Shown piece after piece: positions 9,283 to 18,738 of a stretch of 64,000 nt of DNA. Every line of letters begins with the position of its first letter. Position 1 is the stretch's first letter. The notes beneath the pieces are model-generated. The model was not told the DNA's origin. It ran no database searches and saw only the letters and a list, made by a program, of their open reading frames with translations. Both the position numbers and the translations under genes were made by a program. Source of the stretch: Paenibacillus eucommiae (lineage in GTDB: Bacteria; Bacillota; Bacilli; Paenibacillales; NBRC-103111); contig NZ_JAGGLB010000001.1 in the NCBI RefSeq assembly GCF_017874215.1, forward strand, positions 310,001 to 374,000, read 5' to 3'.

Positions 9283-9839
9283 TTTGTTCCTCCTGTGCGT
9301 AAATGTAAAAGTGTTGAAATGTGATGATTTCAGCATTTATGCCTGACCTCGTCAGACCCAATCTTATATTCGATATAGCATTCATTTGGGTATGCAGGTC
9401 GAGCTTAAACTCTATATCCTATAACATTCTCTGATAAAGGCCGATGTCCTTCTTTCGATTTCATTAAATTATCACTACGGGAGCAAGGATGACGGACATA
9501 CAACCTGATCTGAAGGGGAGGTTTGCTATGAAGGCACAGAAGGCAGGCATTTTCACAGGCGGGGCTTCTGGAATCAGACATGCGATATGTAAATAATTGG
9601 CGACGAAGGAAGTATATTAGGTTTGCCGGGTAGTTAGGGAAGCAAAAGTTACTTAGCAGCAGTGTTAAGGAGGTACCCTGTATCGTCAAATATTTTTTCT
9701 GATTTATCTACAATATTAGAAAGATAGGTCCCCGCCGGTCCATTAATAGTGTTGCAGGATGATGTCTTTATTTCTTTCATTTGCAGATAGCTCAGAAAAT
9801 TTCAAAACTCAATGTATCGTCCTATCGTACATGAAACCT
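9283..9839. other. Intergenic region, 557 bases, with one gene scrap
   Basis: Between the large lyase and the DUF4432 gene there is no intact coding frame that I would accept. The region holds the upstream part of the DUF4432 gene (including an AT-rich stretch and a small TGACGAGGTCA palindrome near 9347) and the SDR remnant on the plus strand described separately. The rest shows nothing I can name. Confidence 0.5.
9528..9650 (+). pseudogene. Remnant of an SDR gene (N-terminal cofactor motif)
   Basis: An ATG at 9528 follows a good AGGGGAGG ribosome site and starts MKAQKAGIFTGGASGIRHAI before TAA at 9594. The motif TGGASGI is the SDR cofactor loop, with Arg where the family has the third Gly. 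After the stop the same frame continues LATKEVY before another stop, as expected for the next helix and strand of an SDR. The rest is not recognisable. It is thus the broken 5' end of a plus-strand dehydrogenase gene that kept its ribosome site. The match is short, so chance is possible. Confidence 0.5.
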
Positions 9840-9883
9840 TAAACCTTAAACAAAGGATGCCAAGCATCTGCTGGCATCCTTTG
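9840..9883 (-). terminator. Terminator of the large SLH lyase gene
   Basis: A perfect 12-bp inverted repeat, CAAAGGATGCCA at 9851-9862 and TGGCATCCTTTG at 9872-9883, lies 18 bases after the stop at 9901. The minus-strand tail is TTTAAGGTTTAAGG, a weak T tract. Confidence 0.65.
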
Positions 9884-9900
9884 CATATTAAGGGTGACTC

Positions 9901-12900
9901 CTAACTCCTACCTGTCAACAGCTTCGTTAAATTATAGATCGCCTGAGCGCTTTCCGCCCGGTTCATTGCACCTTTTGGCATAAAGAGCTGATTGCCTCTG
10001 CCTGTGATCAACCCTAGTTCAAGAGCTGTTTGCATTGAGGCTTGCGCCCATTCACTTGCCTGGTCCTGGTCGCTAAACCTCACCGATCCATTCGAAGTTG
10101 AGGGCTCGCCTTGCTTTAAAGTGTAGGCCCGAACAAGCATAACCGCCATTTCCTCACGTGTAAGGGTGCGATCCGGCCCAAATGTGTTTTCATCTAAGCC
10201 ACTGACAAGTCCGGCTTCTATGGCGGCGTTGATATAGCCCGCGTGCCAGTCGGAAGGCTTAACATCTGCAAAACGGTTGCCTTGCTGAGCTTCAAGTACT
10301 TGTGCTTCAAGTATGGGTCCTTTAAGTACTTGTGGCTCAAGACCAAGCCCTCGCACAAGTAGTGTCGTAAACTCGGTTCTTGTAACACCACGGGAAGGAG
10401 CGTACCCGGAGTCACTCATTCCTTCAATCAGGTGCTTTGCCGCCATTTCCTTAAGCATCCTGTAAGCCCAATGGACTGCAGGAACATCGGTAAATGTCCT
10501 ATCAAACGACAGCACCACCACTTTCCCTTGGCTTGGCAGCAAGGCCTCGATCCACCCCCCGCTCAGCTTACCGCCAATATATATGAGTTCCCCTTCATCA
10601 TTGAGAAGATACACACCAAGCAACTGCTGATCGGCCTGCGGATCAGCCTCTATACGGATTTGAAGCGATGCCGCAAATTTGCTGCCTGCGGGCATGCCTG
10701 CTATTTGAACATCGTAAATTGAACTCGCCCTTGTCAACAGGGCCTTGGCCTTAGCGCTTGCTGTTGCGAAAGCCTTTTGATCCGCATCCTTCCAGCTTGC
10801 TGCAAAAGTAAGGGCTATCCCGGCAGCGTCATCTGCATGTGTTCCCGCAGTTGTGGACTCATCCAATTGCCGCAGCATATCCTTGATTACAGCTTGCGGA
10901 ATTTGCAATACAGCCGCTCCCTGAATCACTTTCAACCGCTTCGCATCGGTAAGATCGTTCCGTGAAAGAAGCAGCTCCGTCTGGGCTTTTTCCATAGACC
11001 AGGTGACCGTACCCTCCATATCTGGCTTCATGCTTTGCATGGTCTGGACGGCTGGCAGCTTATCCTTGGCAGACTGCTGCTGTTCTTCGGACCCACCCCC
11101 GGTCCCCGAACCGTTCCCATTTCCGTTTCCATTTCCATTTCCATTTCCATTTCCATTTCCGTTATTGCCACCTTGCGAAGATTCGTAACCGAAATGTACC
11201 TTATAGATTTTCGACGTAACACCATCCTCTGCCGTCACTGTAATTTTCGTCGTCCCGGGAAGAGAAGGCGCTGGATCGACATGATAAAGAGCATGTGCAT
11301 CCTCAGTTATGACTGTCGCAGTAGGCGCTGTCGGCGTGCCGTTTGGCACATACAAGGTATACTCCTCCTGCCCAGGAGCGAATCCGGCCACAGTTTCACC
11401 GTTGATCAGCAAATCGCTTAATCTCGCGTTGCTCCCCTTCTCCCGGACTGTCAAGTTAAACACAGCAGGCTGATAAGATCCATATGTGGCTGTAATTACA
11501 GTTTGACCGGCACTCGCAGCAGCTATAAGCCCGCCGCTCGTTACCGAAGCCACACCTGGATCGCTGCTGGTGTAGACTGCCCATTCAGCAACATTGGCTG
11601 CGCCGGGCTCTTCTGCCGCATACAACGATGCTTGCTGCTGACCGCCAACCACCATTGGAGATTGCATACCTACAAAGGTCAGAGTGCTTTGCTCCAGCAC
11701 CATAAGTTTTAAGACGGCAGATTGGCCGCCAAAGGAAGCCGTTATATCGGCTTGCCCCGGCTGGACAGCTGTAATAAGGCCATCCTCCACAATAGCAATA
11801 TTCGTATCACTGCTGTGCCAAACCGCTTCCTCATAGGTCACATCGGCCACCGTCATATTGCTGTAGTGCGCGGCTGCTTGAATCTGCAAGGACTCGCCCT
11901 CCACAAGCATCAAGGGGTTTGATTGGCTCAGCCCTGTAAGAATGTTAACGGCATTGACATAAGGAACATACGGGTGAATTTGGGTCTCCACATTGGCGAT
12001 ACGGAATGAATGCTCTCCTTTCCACCGGGTACCCGGGAAAAACTTTAGCTCCGAGGAACCGTCCGGATAAATCGCAAACCCCGGCTCACTTTCAAGGCGA
12101 ATGATGGACTTCCCGTTTTCGGCGATTACATCCTTTATTTTGTACCCGTCCGTTGTTCCATCTGGATGTTTCACGATTATATACTGACCTGCAGCCCCTA
12201 CAGGAACAGTCGCAGAAGTGACAAAAGCGTCATAAGCCTTGCCGCCGGCTTTGCGATACACATCGTCGATCACGCCTATAGAAGCACCTGGACCGCTGAC
12301 CTCCTGATCCCCGTAAGTAAGACTCGTTCCATCCAGGAGAACCATTTTCGTAACGACACCAGCCTCGATCCGGACAAAACCCATTTTGCCATCCAGCTTG
12401 ATCTGATTGACGATTAATGGCGTCTGGTCATGCTGTGGGGAGCTGAGAATAATGTCTGTTGTTGTTCCGTAAGTAATGGCCACTGCCACATCGCCGTCCT
12501 GAGACTGGTCCGGTGTCAGCCTTTCTACCTGTTCAATTTGCCAGGAAGCACCCGCCGCATAAGGCTCCAGTGCTGTAATAAAGGTGCTCTTCAGATCAAC
12601 CCCCTCACGGCGCAGCACCATTGTCGGCATGCTGTACTGATCCGCTACATCATTAGAATCGATATAGTCCGTTCTAGTCATGCGTAAGGAGGGTGATTTA
12701 CCGAGGAACAGCTCATTGCTGCCGGCATCCGTTAAGCCGATAATGTTCAAGCCCGCTTTAGCGGCACCTTCCACTCCATCCTCTTTAGTCGAGAGGTTCA
12801 GTTGGTATTGCCCGTTCTGCACCTCTGTCCGCTTAACATCATTGACGTAGATATACCCGTAATACTCTCCGTCCGCACTACCTGTATCATTCTGATCCAC

Positions 12901-15900
12901 TGGCGGGTTCACATTCGTGCCTGCTGGCAGGAGATACGGTCCGTAGGGCTGCATCGGCAGTGCAGTCGTGAATGCCGCATCGTGGTTGGCATCGCCATGC
13001 AGCGTGTATTCATGCCGGCTCCCGCCTTCTACCCGAAACAGATCGAGCACATAACCTTCCGTGCTTCCCGGAAATGCGATATGCCAAGGCTCGCGGTCAT
13101 ATTCGCTGAGTCCCGGATAGCCATTCTCCTGGCTAGCCTTTATGACTTGAACAGCCTCATCCACAGAAGCGAAAGCTTCCAACTGACCGGCGCCATGGAA
13201 TCCGAGGTTATCAGCCTGCATGTCCTTGCTGTCGACCACTACAGTGTTGTGCGCCATCGTCGACCGGGTCCACATCCCATATTTCGTGTGGGTGTAGCCG
13301 ATATCAGGCAGCAGCTCCTGGCCCTGCGCATAAAGCGTCAGATTCAGAGGATCCCAATGATTGTGCCCGAATTTGGGGGCGAACATCATATAGAGCTGGG
13401 ATTGATCGGCTCCTGCTCCTAACGTCGTGCGAGCCACCCCGGCTGCCGACAACAAAGTGGGTCCTGCTGCCGTATTCGGCGCATCTGAAATATCATAAGC
13501 CCATGTGTCGTTGATTGGCAGCAGCTGCCCATCCGGATAAGCAAGCAGATTCTGGATGTCTGCAGATTGGCGCAAAAAAGGGAAATCCGTGGCCAAATCC
13601 AGTGCATCCAAGCGCCCACCTATTCTTTGCGAAACATATCCATCAGGATCGGACCAGCCCGCTAATGCTTTTAGACTGTCCCGCAGACCTGCATAGCTCT
13701 GCATATGGTAGGAAACCGTGACCTCTTTCCAGAAGCCGTCGAACATAAAATGATTGGAAGCATAATCCTCGATTCTTTCGATCGCTTCATGCACATAATC
13801 CGGATAATCGATTGCGTTCCCGATAGCTATAAGCCCGGACCAAATCATGTAATCCATATTAGAATTCCAAATAGTGAAGGAGTGGATATAATCGACGGAC
13901 GGCTTAAACATCCGTTCCTTGATTTTCTCCTGCACATCTACCCCGAGCTCGAGGGACAAAAGATCAAAGGCATCCGTCTTTTTCACGATATCGTAGGCTT
14001 TAGCCAAGCTTTTCAGCGCATCCAAATCCATGAAAAACCAACTGCTCCACACACCACCATAATGAGGATACGGAGGTCCTGACTGGGGAGAGGACGGATA
14101 AAAATTCCACGTCAGATCATAAATAGGCACATACTTTTCATACATGTCTGTAAATTGATTTAATATACGCGCTGCGCCAAGCGGGTCTTGGGCCGCTATT
14201 AGCGGAGCCTGCTTCAGAACATATTCTCTTTTCTTGAAATCGATAAAAGCGGAGAAAAAATATTTTTTTCCCTCACTGTCCTCGTAGTACGGATATTCCA
14301 TAATTTCGCCCTTGGCATTCTTAACCTGCAAGACCTTGTTCTCAGGGAACGAAGCATTGGGAAACACGATTCCCCCTTGCTTGCTGACGATTTGGTCCGG
14401 GTGGGCAGGATCCCAATCATACAGTCCTACAGGATGCAAATCCGGATTAGTTGGCAATCCAAGGATCGAGTTTCCTGCTTTATCAGGAATAAGTGCAAGC
14501 AAGCGCTGGACTTCTGCTGACGGCTCCGCAGCCTGTACCTCAGTCTGTGGTACTGCAGCAGGCAGCCAGGCTGAGCTCTGCTCGCCCGCATCAATCACAT
14601 CCTCCCTGTCGAACCAGACGATAGCCATGCGGGTTTTCTCTTCCATAGCATCCTCAGCGAATATGTCCAGCTGGTACAAGCCCGGCTTATCCAACACCGG
14701 ATGGGTAAAAGTTCCGGTATAGCGGCCATTATCCTCCGTCCATGAAGCATCTGTAATTGCATAATGCTCCCCGGTAGGCGCACGCAAGCTTAGCGCAATT
14801 TCATTGCCGCCTGAAGGGATATTTGAGGCTGAGAATGAAATGCTTTTCTCCGTATAGCCGCTATAAGTCAGCGACAGTGACTCAGGGTACCATGGAACTA
14901 ACGGATTCATCATAGTAGCCGGGACTGCAGAGCTTGTAATATCCTCAAAGTACACCCGCCCCATGCGTCCCTGTTCAGCTACGGAAGCATACAACGCGTA
15001 TTGATTTGGGCTCTCGTTGTCAGTGTATTCAGATTGGCGGATTGGCGCCCAGGAGGATAAGGGGTTCCCTATCCGATGACGGATAACGTTCAGTCCCCAT
15101 TCTTTTCCTGTCGGCATGCCTGGCACGCCAAGCGATTGCCAAGGAATGGACACCTCGGCAGTCCATGCACTCTCACCTTGAGCTGTCTGGACGGACGCAC
15201 CTGCAATGGATTTTGGCGGTCCACCGTACCTATCGTAATTCGTTGCCAATTGTTTATGTGCATCTTCTTTAAGCATCACTAACAAACTGTAAGTATCAGA
15301 TGGATCAGCGCCTGGCGAAAGCAGCAGTTCAATGCCGTCGGAAGCGAGCAGGTTGTCGTCCTCCAGGGTTTGGCTGGTAACGCCGATATACAGATGGGAT
15401 TCGTCATAAGTTAGCTTCACCGAAGTATCCGGATTGGCTGCCTGCTTGCGGTATGCTGTAACAAAACCGCTCCAGCCATACACAGCCTGCCAGACTGTCT
15501 CATTCAGACTGCCGTCAAGCGTAACTGCAGCTGTAGCAGGTGCAGCCACACCCCATAAATCCGTGAACACAGGTATAGGCTGTGGTTCGGCTAGCTTATC
15601 CGAAACCGTAATGGCCACTTCAGCCTCGAATGTTTCTCCAAGCAAAGTGATGCAGGCACGAAGAACAGCTGTCCCGGCATTCTTTGCTGTAATCACTCCT
15701 TTGCTGTTGACTGAAGCTACCTGCTGGTCCGGGATAGACCAGCTGAATTGAACAGGCAGTCCGGCCAAATCAAGAGGAGCTTCTTCTGCTGTGTAGCCAA
15801 TCAGCTTGGCAAACGACTTTTGACCGGGAAACAGTTCCGTTTGCGTGAGGGAAAGCTGCACGCTATCAGGCAGCCCGCTCATCGCGAGCAGCCGCAGTGA

Positions 15901-17427
15901 AGCTTCTTTCCGGACACCGCCTAAAGTAGCTGCTGCCGTAATCGTCGCCCATCCTGGAGAATGCGCTTTCACAACACCGAATGCATCGACCGTCAGCACG
16001 TCTTCGTCAGAGCTCTCGTATTCCAGCGCAGCCCCGCTCAAATTTGCCGCGCTGCCATCACTGAGCTGACCGGCAAGCTGCAGTTGGAGCGTATCATCAA
16101 CCATCAACTCAGCAGCAGGTGCGGACACCGATATAGAAGTAAATTCGGGTTCAAGCTCCTCCAGAAACATCGTATTAGGCGCCATATAGTACCAGCCAGA
16201 ATCCTCATTTTTCCCTACCAATGTTAAGGTCAAAGTATGGGTACCGGCGGCTAGATTTAGCTTCCCCATCGTTATGGGCTCCGGTTCCAGCTGACTGACG
16301 GCCGAATAAAAATCATAGGTCCCCAGCACACTGGTATCTATTTTCACTTCCCCGATTCCATTGCCACTGCTTAAAGCTCCATTCAGCTTAATCTGATAGG
16401 TGCCTGCTTCTGGTACTTGAAAATAAAAGAGCCTGCTGTCCTGGTTCACTGCCGCTGAGTGAATTGTAATCCCGTATTGTTCCCACATTCGGACCGTTGG
16501 ATAATCCTGAAGCGAGCCTTGCAGCTTCCAGCCTGCGGGCGTTCCCTCTGCTCCATCCAGTCCAAGCTTTGAAAAATCAAACACAAGCGGCACACCGCTC
16601 AAAACCCGCAACGGGATCGTCGCTTCGTGTTGAACTCCGTTTAAGGTTACGGCCGCTGTAATGATGGCTGAACCTCGCGAATGCGCGGTCACCTTGCCTG
16701 CTGCATCCACTTCAAGTACAGTGTCGTCAGAGCTCGTATAAGCAATATCAGCACCATTTAAATTTACGGTACTGCTATCACTTAGCACGCCTGCCAGTTG
16801 CAATTGAAGTGAATCAGCGACCTTCAGCGTCGAGGAATCCGCCGTTAAAGATACGGAATTAACCTCAGACGCCAAATTTTCCAGGATCATTTGAACAGGC
16901 ATCATATAATAATAGGTGGAATCCTCATTCTTGCCTATCAGTTTTATTGTCAGGGTATGTGTCCCCGCAGCTAAATAAAGATTCCCCATCGCCGCCGGCT
17001 CGGGTTCAGCCTGTGTGATCTCGGAATAGAAATCATAGGAACCTAGTACCGTATTATCTACCGCTAGCTCCCCAATTCCATTTCCAATATACAAAAGACC
17101 TTGAAACTTGACTCGGTACAAGCCCGCTTCCGGAACGTTAAACTTAAAGCTTCTGCTATCCTGATTCACTGCAGCCGAATGGATGGTGAGCCCGCCTGCT
17201 GCATATACGGTCACCGTGGGATAGTCCGTGGTTAAGCCATCCAGCTCCCAGCCGGCGGGCGTTCCGGCAGCGCCATCCACCCCAATCTTCGAGAAATCAA
17301 ACAGAAGGGGGGCATCTTCTGTTTCCTCCGCATAAGATACCCCGGAATAATTGCCAAAAAACACACCAAAAATAAGAAAAAATAAAACGATCTTGGTACA
17401 TCGTACTCTCATTCTCTGATTGTTCAA
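9901..17427 (-). CDS. Giant SLH-anchored heparinase II/III-like polysaccharide lyase
   Basis: A 2508-residue exported wall protein. The UUG start at 17427 lies seven bases after AGGAGG, and a signal peptide covers about residues 1-33 (KIVLFFLIFGVFFG). Two near-identical units follow (about 39-280 and 280-523), each a beta-sandwich starting FDFSK and a BIG2 Ig-like domain. Then come another BIG2 domain (about 525-615), a CBM9/DOMON-like module (about 619-810), and a heparinase II/III-type region (about 980-1650) with SYHMQSYAGLRD, GHNHWDPLNLTLYA and HNTVVVD. Two more Ig-like domains (about 1832-1992), a cadherin-like sandwich (about 1999-2079), an NG-repeat linker and three SLH domains (about 2309-2508) complete it. 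It should bind and cut an acidic polysaccharide at the cell wall. It is the last gene of the transporter operon, 55 bases after the DegT gene. Confidence 0.85.
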   Translation of the reverse strand: MNNQRMRVRCTKIVLFFLIFGVFFGNYSGVSYAEETEDAPLLFDFSKIGVDGAAGTPAGWELDGLTTDYPTVTVYAAGGLTIHSAAVNQDSRSFKFNVPEAGLYRVKFQGLLYIGNGIGELAVDNTVLGSYDFYSEITQAEPEPAAMGNLYLAAGTHTLTIKLIGKNEDSTYYYMMPVQMILENLASEVNSVSLTADSSTLKVADSLQLQLAGVLSDSSTVNLNGADIAYTSSDDTVLEVDAAGKVTAHSRGSAIITAAVTLNGVQHEATIPLRVLSGVPLVFDFSKLGLDGAEGTPAGWKLQGSLQDYPTVRMWEQYGITIHSAAVNQDSRLFYFQVPEAGTYQIKLNGALSSGNGIGEVKIDTSVLGTYDFYSAVSQLEPEPITMGKLNLAAGTHTLTLTLVGKNEDSGWYYMAPNTMFLEELEPEFTSISVSAPAAELMVDDTLQLQLAGQLSDGSAANLSGAALEYESSDEDVLTVDAFGVVKAHSPGWATITAAATLGGVRKEASLRLLAMSGLPDSVQLSLTQTELFPGQKSFAKLIGYTAEEAPLDLAGLPVQFSWSIPDQQVASVNSKGVITAKNAGTAVLRACITLLGETFEAEVAITVSDKLAEPQPIPVFTDLWGVAAPATAAVTLDGSLNETVWQAVYGWSGFVTAYRKQAANPDTSVKLTYDESHLYIGVTSQTLEDDNLLASDGIELLLSPGADPSDTYSLLVMLKEDAHKQLATNYDRYGGPPKSIAGASVQTAQGESAWTAEVSIPWQSLGVPGMPTGKEWGLNVIRHRIGNPLSSWAPIRQSEYTDNESPNQYALYASVAEQGRMGRVYFEDITSSAVPATMMNPLVPWYPESLSLTYSGYTEKSISFSASNIPSGGNEIALSLRAPTGEHYAITDASWTEDNGRYTGTFTHPVLDKPGLYQLDIFAEDAMEEKTRMAIVWFDREDVIDAGEQSSAWLPAAVPQTEVQAAEPSAEVQRLLALIPDKAGNSILGLPTNPDLHPVGLYDWDPAHPDQIVSKQGGIVFPNASFPENKVLQVKNAKGEIMEYPYYEDSEGKKYFFSAFIDFKKREYVLKQAPLIAAQDPLGAARILNQFTDMYEKYVPIYDLTWNFYPSSPQSGPPYPHYGGVWSSWFFMDLDALKSLAKAYDIVKKTDAFDLLSLELGVDVQEKIKERMFKPSVDYIHSFTIWNSNMDYMIWSGLIAIGNAIDYPDYVHEAIERIEDYASNHFMFDGFWKEVTVSYHMQSYAGLRDSLKALAGWSDPDGYVSQRIGGRLDALDLATDFPFLRQSADIQNLLAYPDGQLLPINDTWAYDISDAPNTAAGPTLLSAAGVARTTLGAGADQSQLYMMFAPKFGHNHWDPLNLTLYAQGQELLPDIGYTHTKYGMWTRSTMAHNTVVVDSKDMQADNLGFHGAGQLEAFASVDEAVQVIKASQENGYPGLSEYDREPWHIAFPGSTEGYVLDLFRVEGGSRHEYTLHGDANHDAAFTTALPMQPYGPYLLPAGTNVNPPVDQNDTGSADGEYYGYIYVNDVKRTEVQNGQYQLNLSTKEDGVEGAAKAGLNIIGLTDAGSNELFLGKSPSLRMTRTDYIDSNDVADQYSMPTMVLRREGVDLKSTFITALEPYAAGASWQIEQVERLTPDQSQDGDVAVAITYGTTTDIILSSPQHDQTPLIVNQIKLDGKMGFVRIEAGVVTKMVLLDGTSLTYGDQEVSGPGASIGVIDDVYRKAGGKAYDAFVTSATVPVGAAGQYIIVKHPDGTTDGYKIKDVIAENGKSIIRLESEPGFAIYPDGSSELKFFPGTRWKGEHSFRIANVETQIHPYVPYVNAVNILTGLSQSNPLMLVEGESLQIQAAAHYSNMTVADVTYEEAVWHSSDTNIAIVEDGLITAVQPGQADITASFGGQSAVLKLMVLEQSTLTFVGMQSPMVVGGQQQASLYAAEEPGAANVAEWAVYTSSDPGVASVTSGGLIAAASAGQTVITATYGSYQPAVFNLTVREKGSNARLSDLLINGETVAGFAPGQEEYTLYVPNGTPTAPTATVITEDAHALYHVDPAPSLPGTTKITVTAEDGVTSKIYKVHFGYESSQGGNNGNGNGNGNGNGNGNGNGSGTGGGSEEQQQSAKDKLPAVQTMQSMKPDMEGTVTWSMEKAQTELLLSRNDLTDAKRLKVIQGAAVLQIPQAVIKDMLRQLDESTTAGTHADDAAGIALTFAASWKDADQKAFATASAKAKALLTRASSIYDVQIAGMPAGSKFAASLQIRIEADPQADQQLLGVYLLNDEGELIYIGGKLSGGWIEALLPSQGKVVVLSFDRTFTDVPAVHWAYRMLKEMAAKHLIEGMSDSGYAPSRGVTRTEFTTLLVRGLGLEPQVLKGPILEAQVLEAQQGNRFADVKPSDWHAGYINAAIEAGLVSGLDENTFGPDRTLTREEMAVMLVRAYTLKQGEPSTSNGSVRFSDQDQASEWAQASMQTALELGLITGRGNQLFMPKGAMNRAESAQAIYNLTKLLTGRS
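10287..10346 (-). repeat. 15-bp in-frame tandem repeat inside the SLH region
   Basis: Four imperfect 15-bp units (10287-10301, 10302-10316, 10317-10331, 10332-10346; first GAGCTTCAAGTACTT on the plus strand) encode EPQVL, KGPIL, EAQVL, EAQ between SLH repeats 1 and 2. The stretch lengthens the spacer after the GLGLE end of the first SLH domain. Confidence 0.7.
11111..11166 (-). repeat. Hexanucleotide repeat encoding an Asn-Gly linker
   Basis: About nine 6-bp units (CCATTT or CCGTTT on the plus strand) encode a run of alternating Asn and Gly, a flexible linker between the cadherin-like domain and the pre-SLH region. Such runs commonly change length by slippage while keeping the frame. Confidence 0.85.
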
Positions 17428-17482
17428 GACATTACCTCCTGATTTTCAAATGTACTACCTTCAGTTCCTGCCTTCAGATCTT

Positions 17483-18733
17483 TTACTTCTTATAAGCCAG
17501 ATCTACCTTCTCAAATGCTGCCAGGGTGTCGGCAATCTCCTGCTCTCCCCAGCTTTCCGTGATGTACAAATTAAATTGAACACTTGTTGCTGCCATCGCG
17601 TTCGGGCACTGGAATTCCCGGTCCGCATTTCCTTTATATGCAGGGGCCTTCCAGGGGTAGCCGCTTGTGCCAAACACATTTTGCTGCTGAAACCAATCCA
17701 TCAAGTGAGGCATCGCCCTGTACGAGGGATTAATCGGCAGCCCTTCAGCGCTTAATGCACGGCAATAAGTGTCCTTGTCACAGCTGATCTGCTCTGTATT
17801 CACCTCCAGTCGCCACCACCAATAAGAGGACTCGGCGCCTTCTATTTGCGGCGGAATGATGATCGATTGCAGCCCGCTTAGGCGCTCGGACAGCTTGGCT
17901 GCAAGGGCACGACGCTTCTGCACAATAATCGGCAGCTTCTTCAACTGCTCTCTGCCGATTGCTGCAGCCAAATCATTCAAATTAAAATTCAATGAAGCGA
18001 TCGCATTCGTGGAGCCCTCCGGCAAGCCGAATGGCTTGCCCCGGTCAGACGCCTGCCGGGCGCGCCAGTACAGCGCTTCCTGTCGGGTGAACACAACGCC
18101 CCCCTGCCCGCCAGTACAGTGATGCTTGCCGAACATCGTCGAGAACGCTGCGATATCCCCAAAGCTGCCTACAAGCTTGCCGTTAATAGAAGCGCCATGA
18201 GCCTGAGCGCAATCCTCCACCACAGGAATCCCATATTTCTTCCCTAGAGCAACAATAGCCTCGATATTAAGAGGTTCTCCCCCAATATGCGCAACCAATA
18301 TTGCGCTTGTTAACGGAGTAATCAGCTTCTCGATTTGCTCAGCATCCGTATTGTATTTGCCGGGAGCCGAGTCAGCAATAACCGGAATACAATTTAGCAG
18401 CGCAATCGGCATCATGCCGCCCGGGTCTGTAATCGGACTGACGATGACCTCCGTGAATGGCTCGAGATCAAGCGCCCGCAGCGCCACATACACCGCTGTT
18501 GTGCCTGAATTGACCGCATCTGCGTAACCACCTCCCATAAAAGAGGCAAATTCGCTGCAATACGCTTCCTCCTCCGGACCGAGATAACCGATCGCGATTC
18601 CAGTAGCAATCGCTTCATCGAATAACGCAATGACGGCCTCCTTCTCTTCTTCCCCCAGAAGACCACGGTCAGGAAACGGTCTGTTCCTAACCTTGGGCCC
18701 TCCGTTAATAGCCAGCTGCTCTGTGTAACTCAT
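17483..18733 (-). CDS. DegT/DnrJ/EryC1/StrS family aminotransferase-like protein
   Basis: A PLP-dependent fold-type I protein of about 416 residues. The phosphate and cofactor contacts NSGTTAVYVAL and VVEDCAQAHGA are present, and the lysine in FSTMFGKHHCTGGQGG is at the Schiff-base position, so it should be active. Family members aminate keto-sugars or, more rarely, dehydrate sugars. ATG 18733 (MSYTEQLAINGG) is the better start; ATG 18751 would overlap the upstream gene by 13 bases. The gene lies between a Gfo/Idh dehydrogenase and the lyase. A sugar aminotransferase in an uptake operon could work in reverse, as a deaminase for an amino sugar. That is inference. Confidence 0.85.
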   Translation of the reverse strand: MSYTEQLAINGGPKVRNRPFPDRGLLGEEEKEAVIALFDEAIATGIAIGYLGPEEEAYCSEFASFMGGGYADAVNSGTTAVYVALRALDLEPFTEVIVSPITDPGGMMPIALLNCIPVIADSAPGKYNTDAEQIEKLITPLTSAILVAHIGGEPLNIEAIVALGKKYGIPVVEDCAQAHGASINGKLVGSFGDIAAFSTMFGKHHCTGGQGGVVFTRQEALYWRARQASDRGKPFGLPEGSTNAIASLNFNLNDLAAAIGREQLKKLPIIVQKRRALAAKLSERLSGLQSIIIPPQIEGAESSYWWWRLEVNTEQISCDKDTYCRALSAEGLPINPSYRAMPHLMDWFQQQNVFGTSGYPWKAPAYKGNADREFQCPNAMAATSVQFNLYITESWGEQEIADTLAAFEKVDLAYKK

Positions 18734-18738
18734 ACCTT

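Noticed and set aside
9405..9689. 94-codon minus-strand frame opposite the SDR remnant
   Set aside because: No family pattern and no ribosome site; the plus strand gives the recognisable motif.
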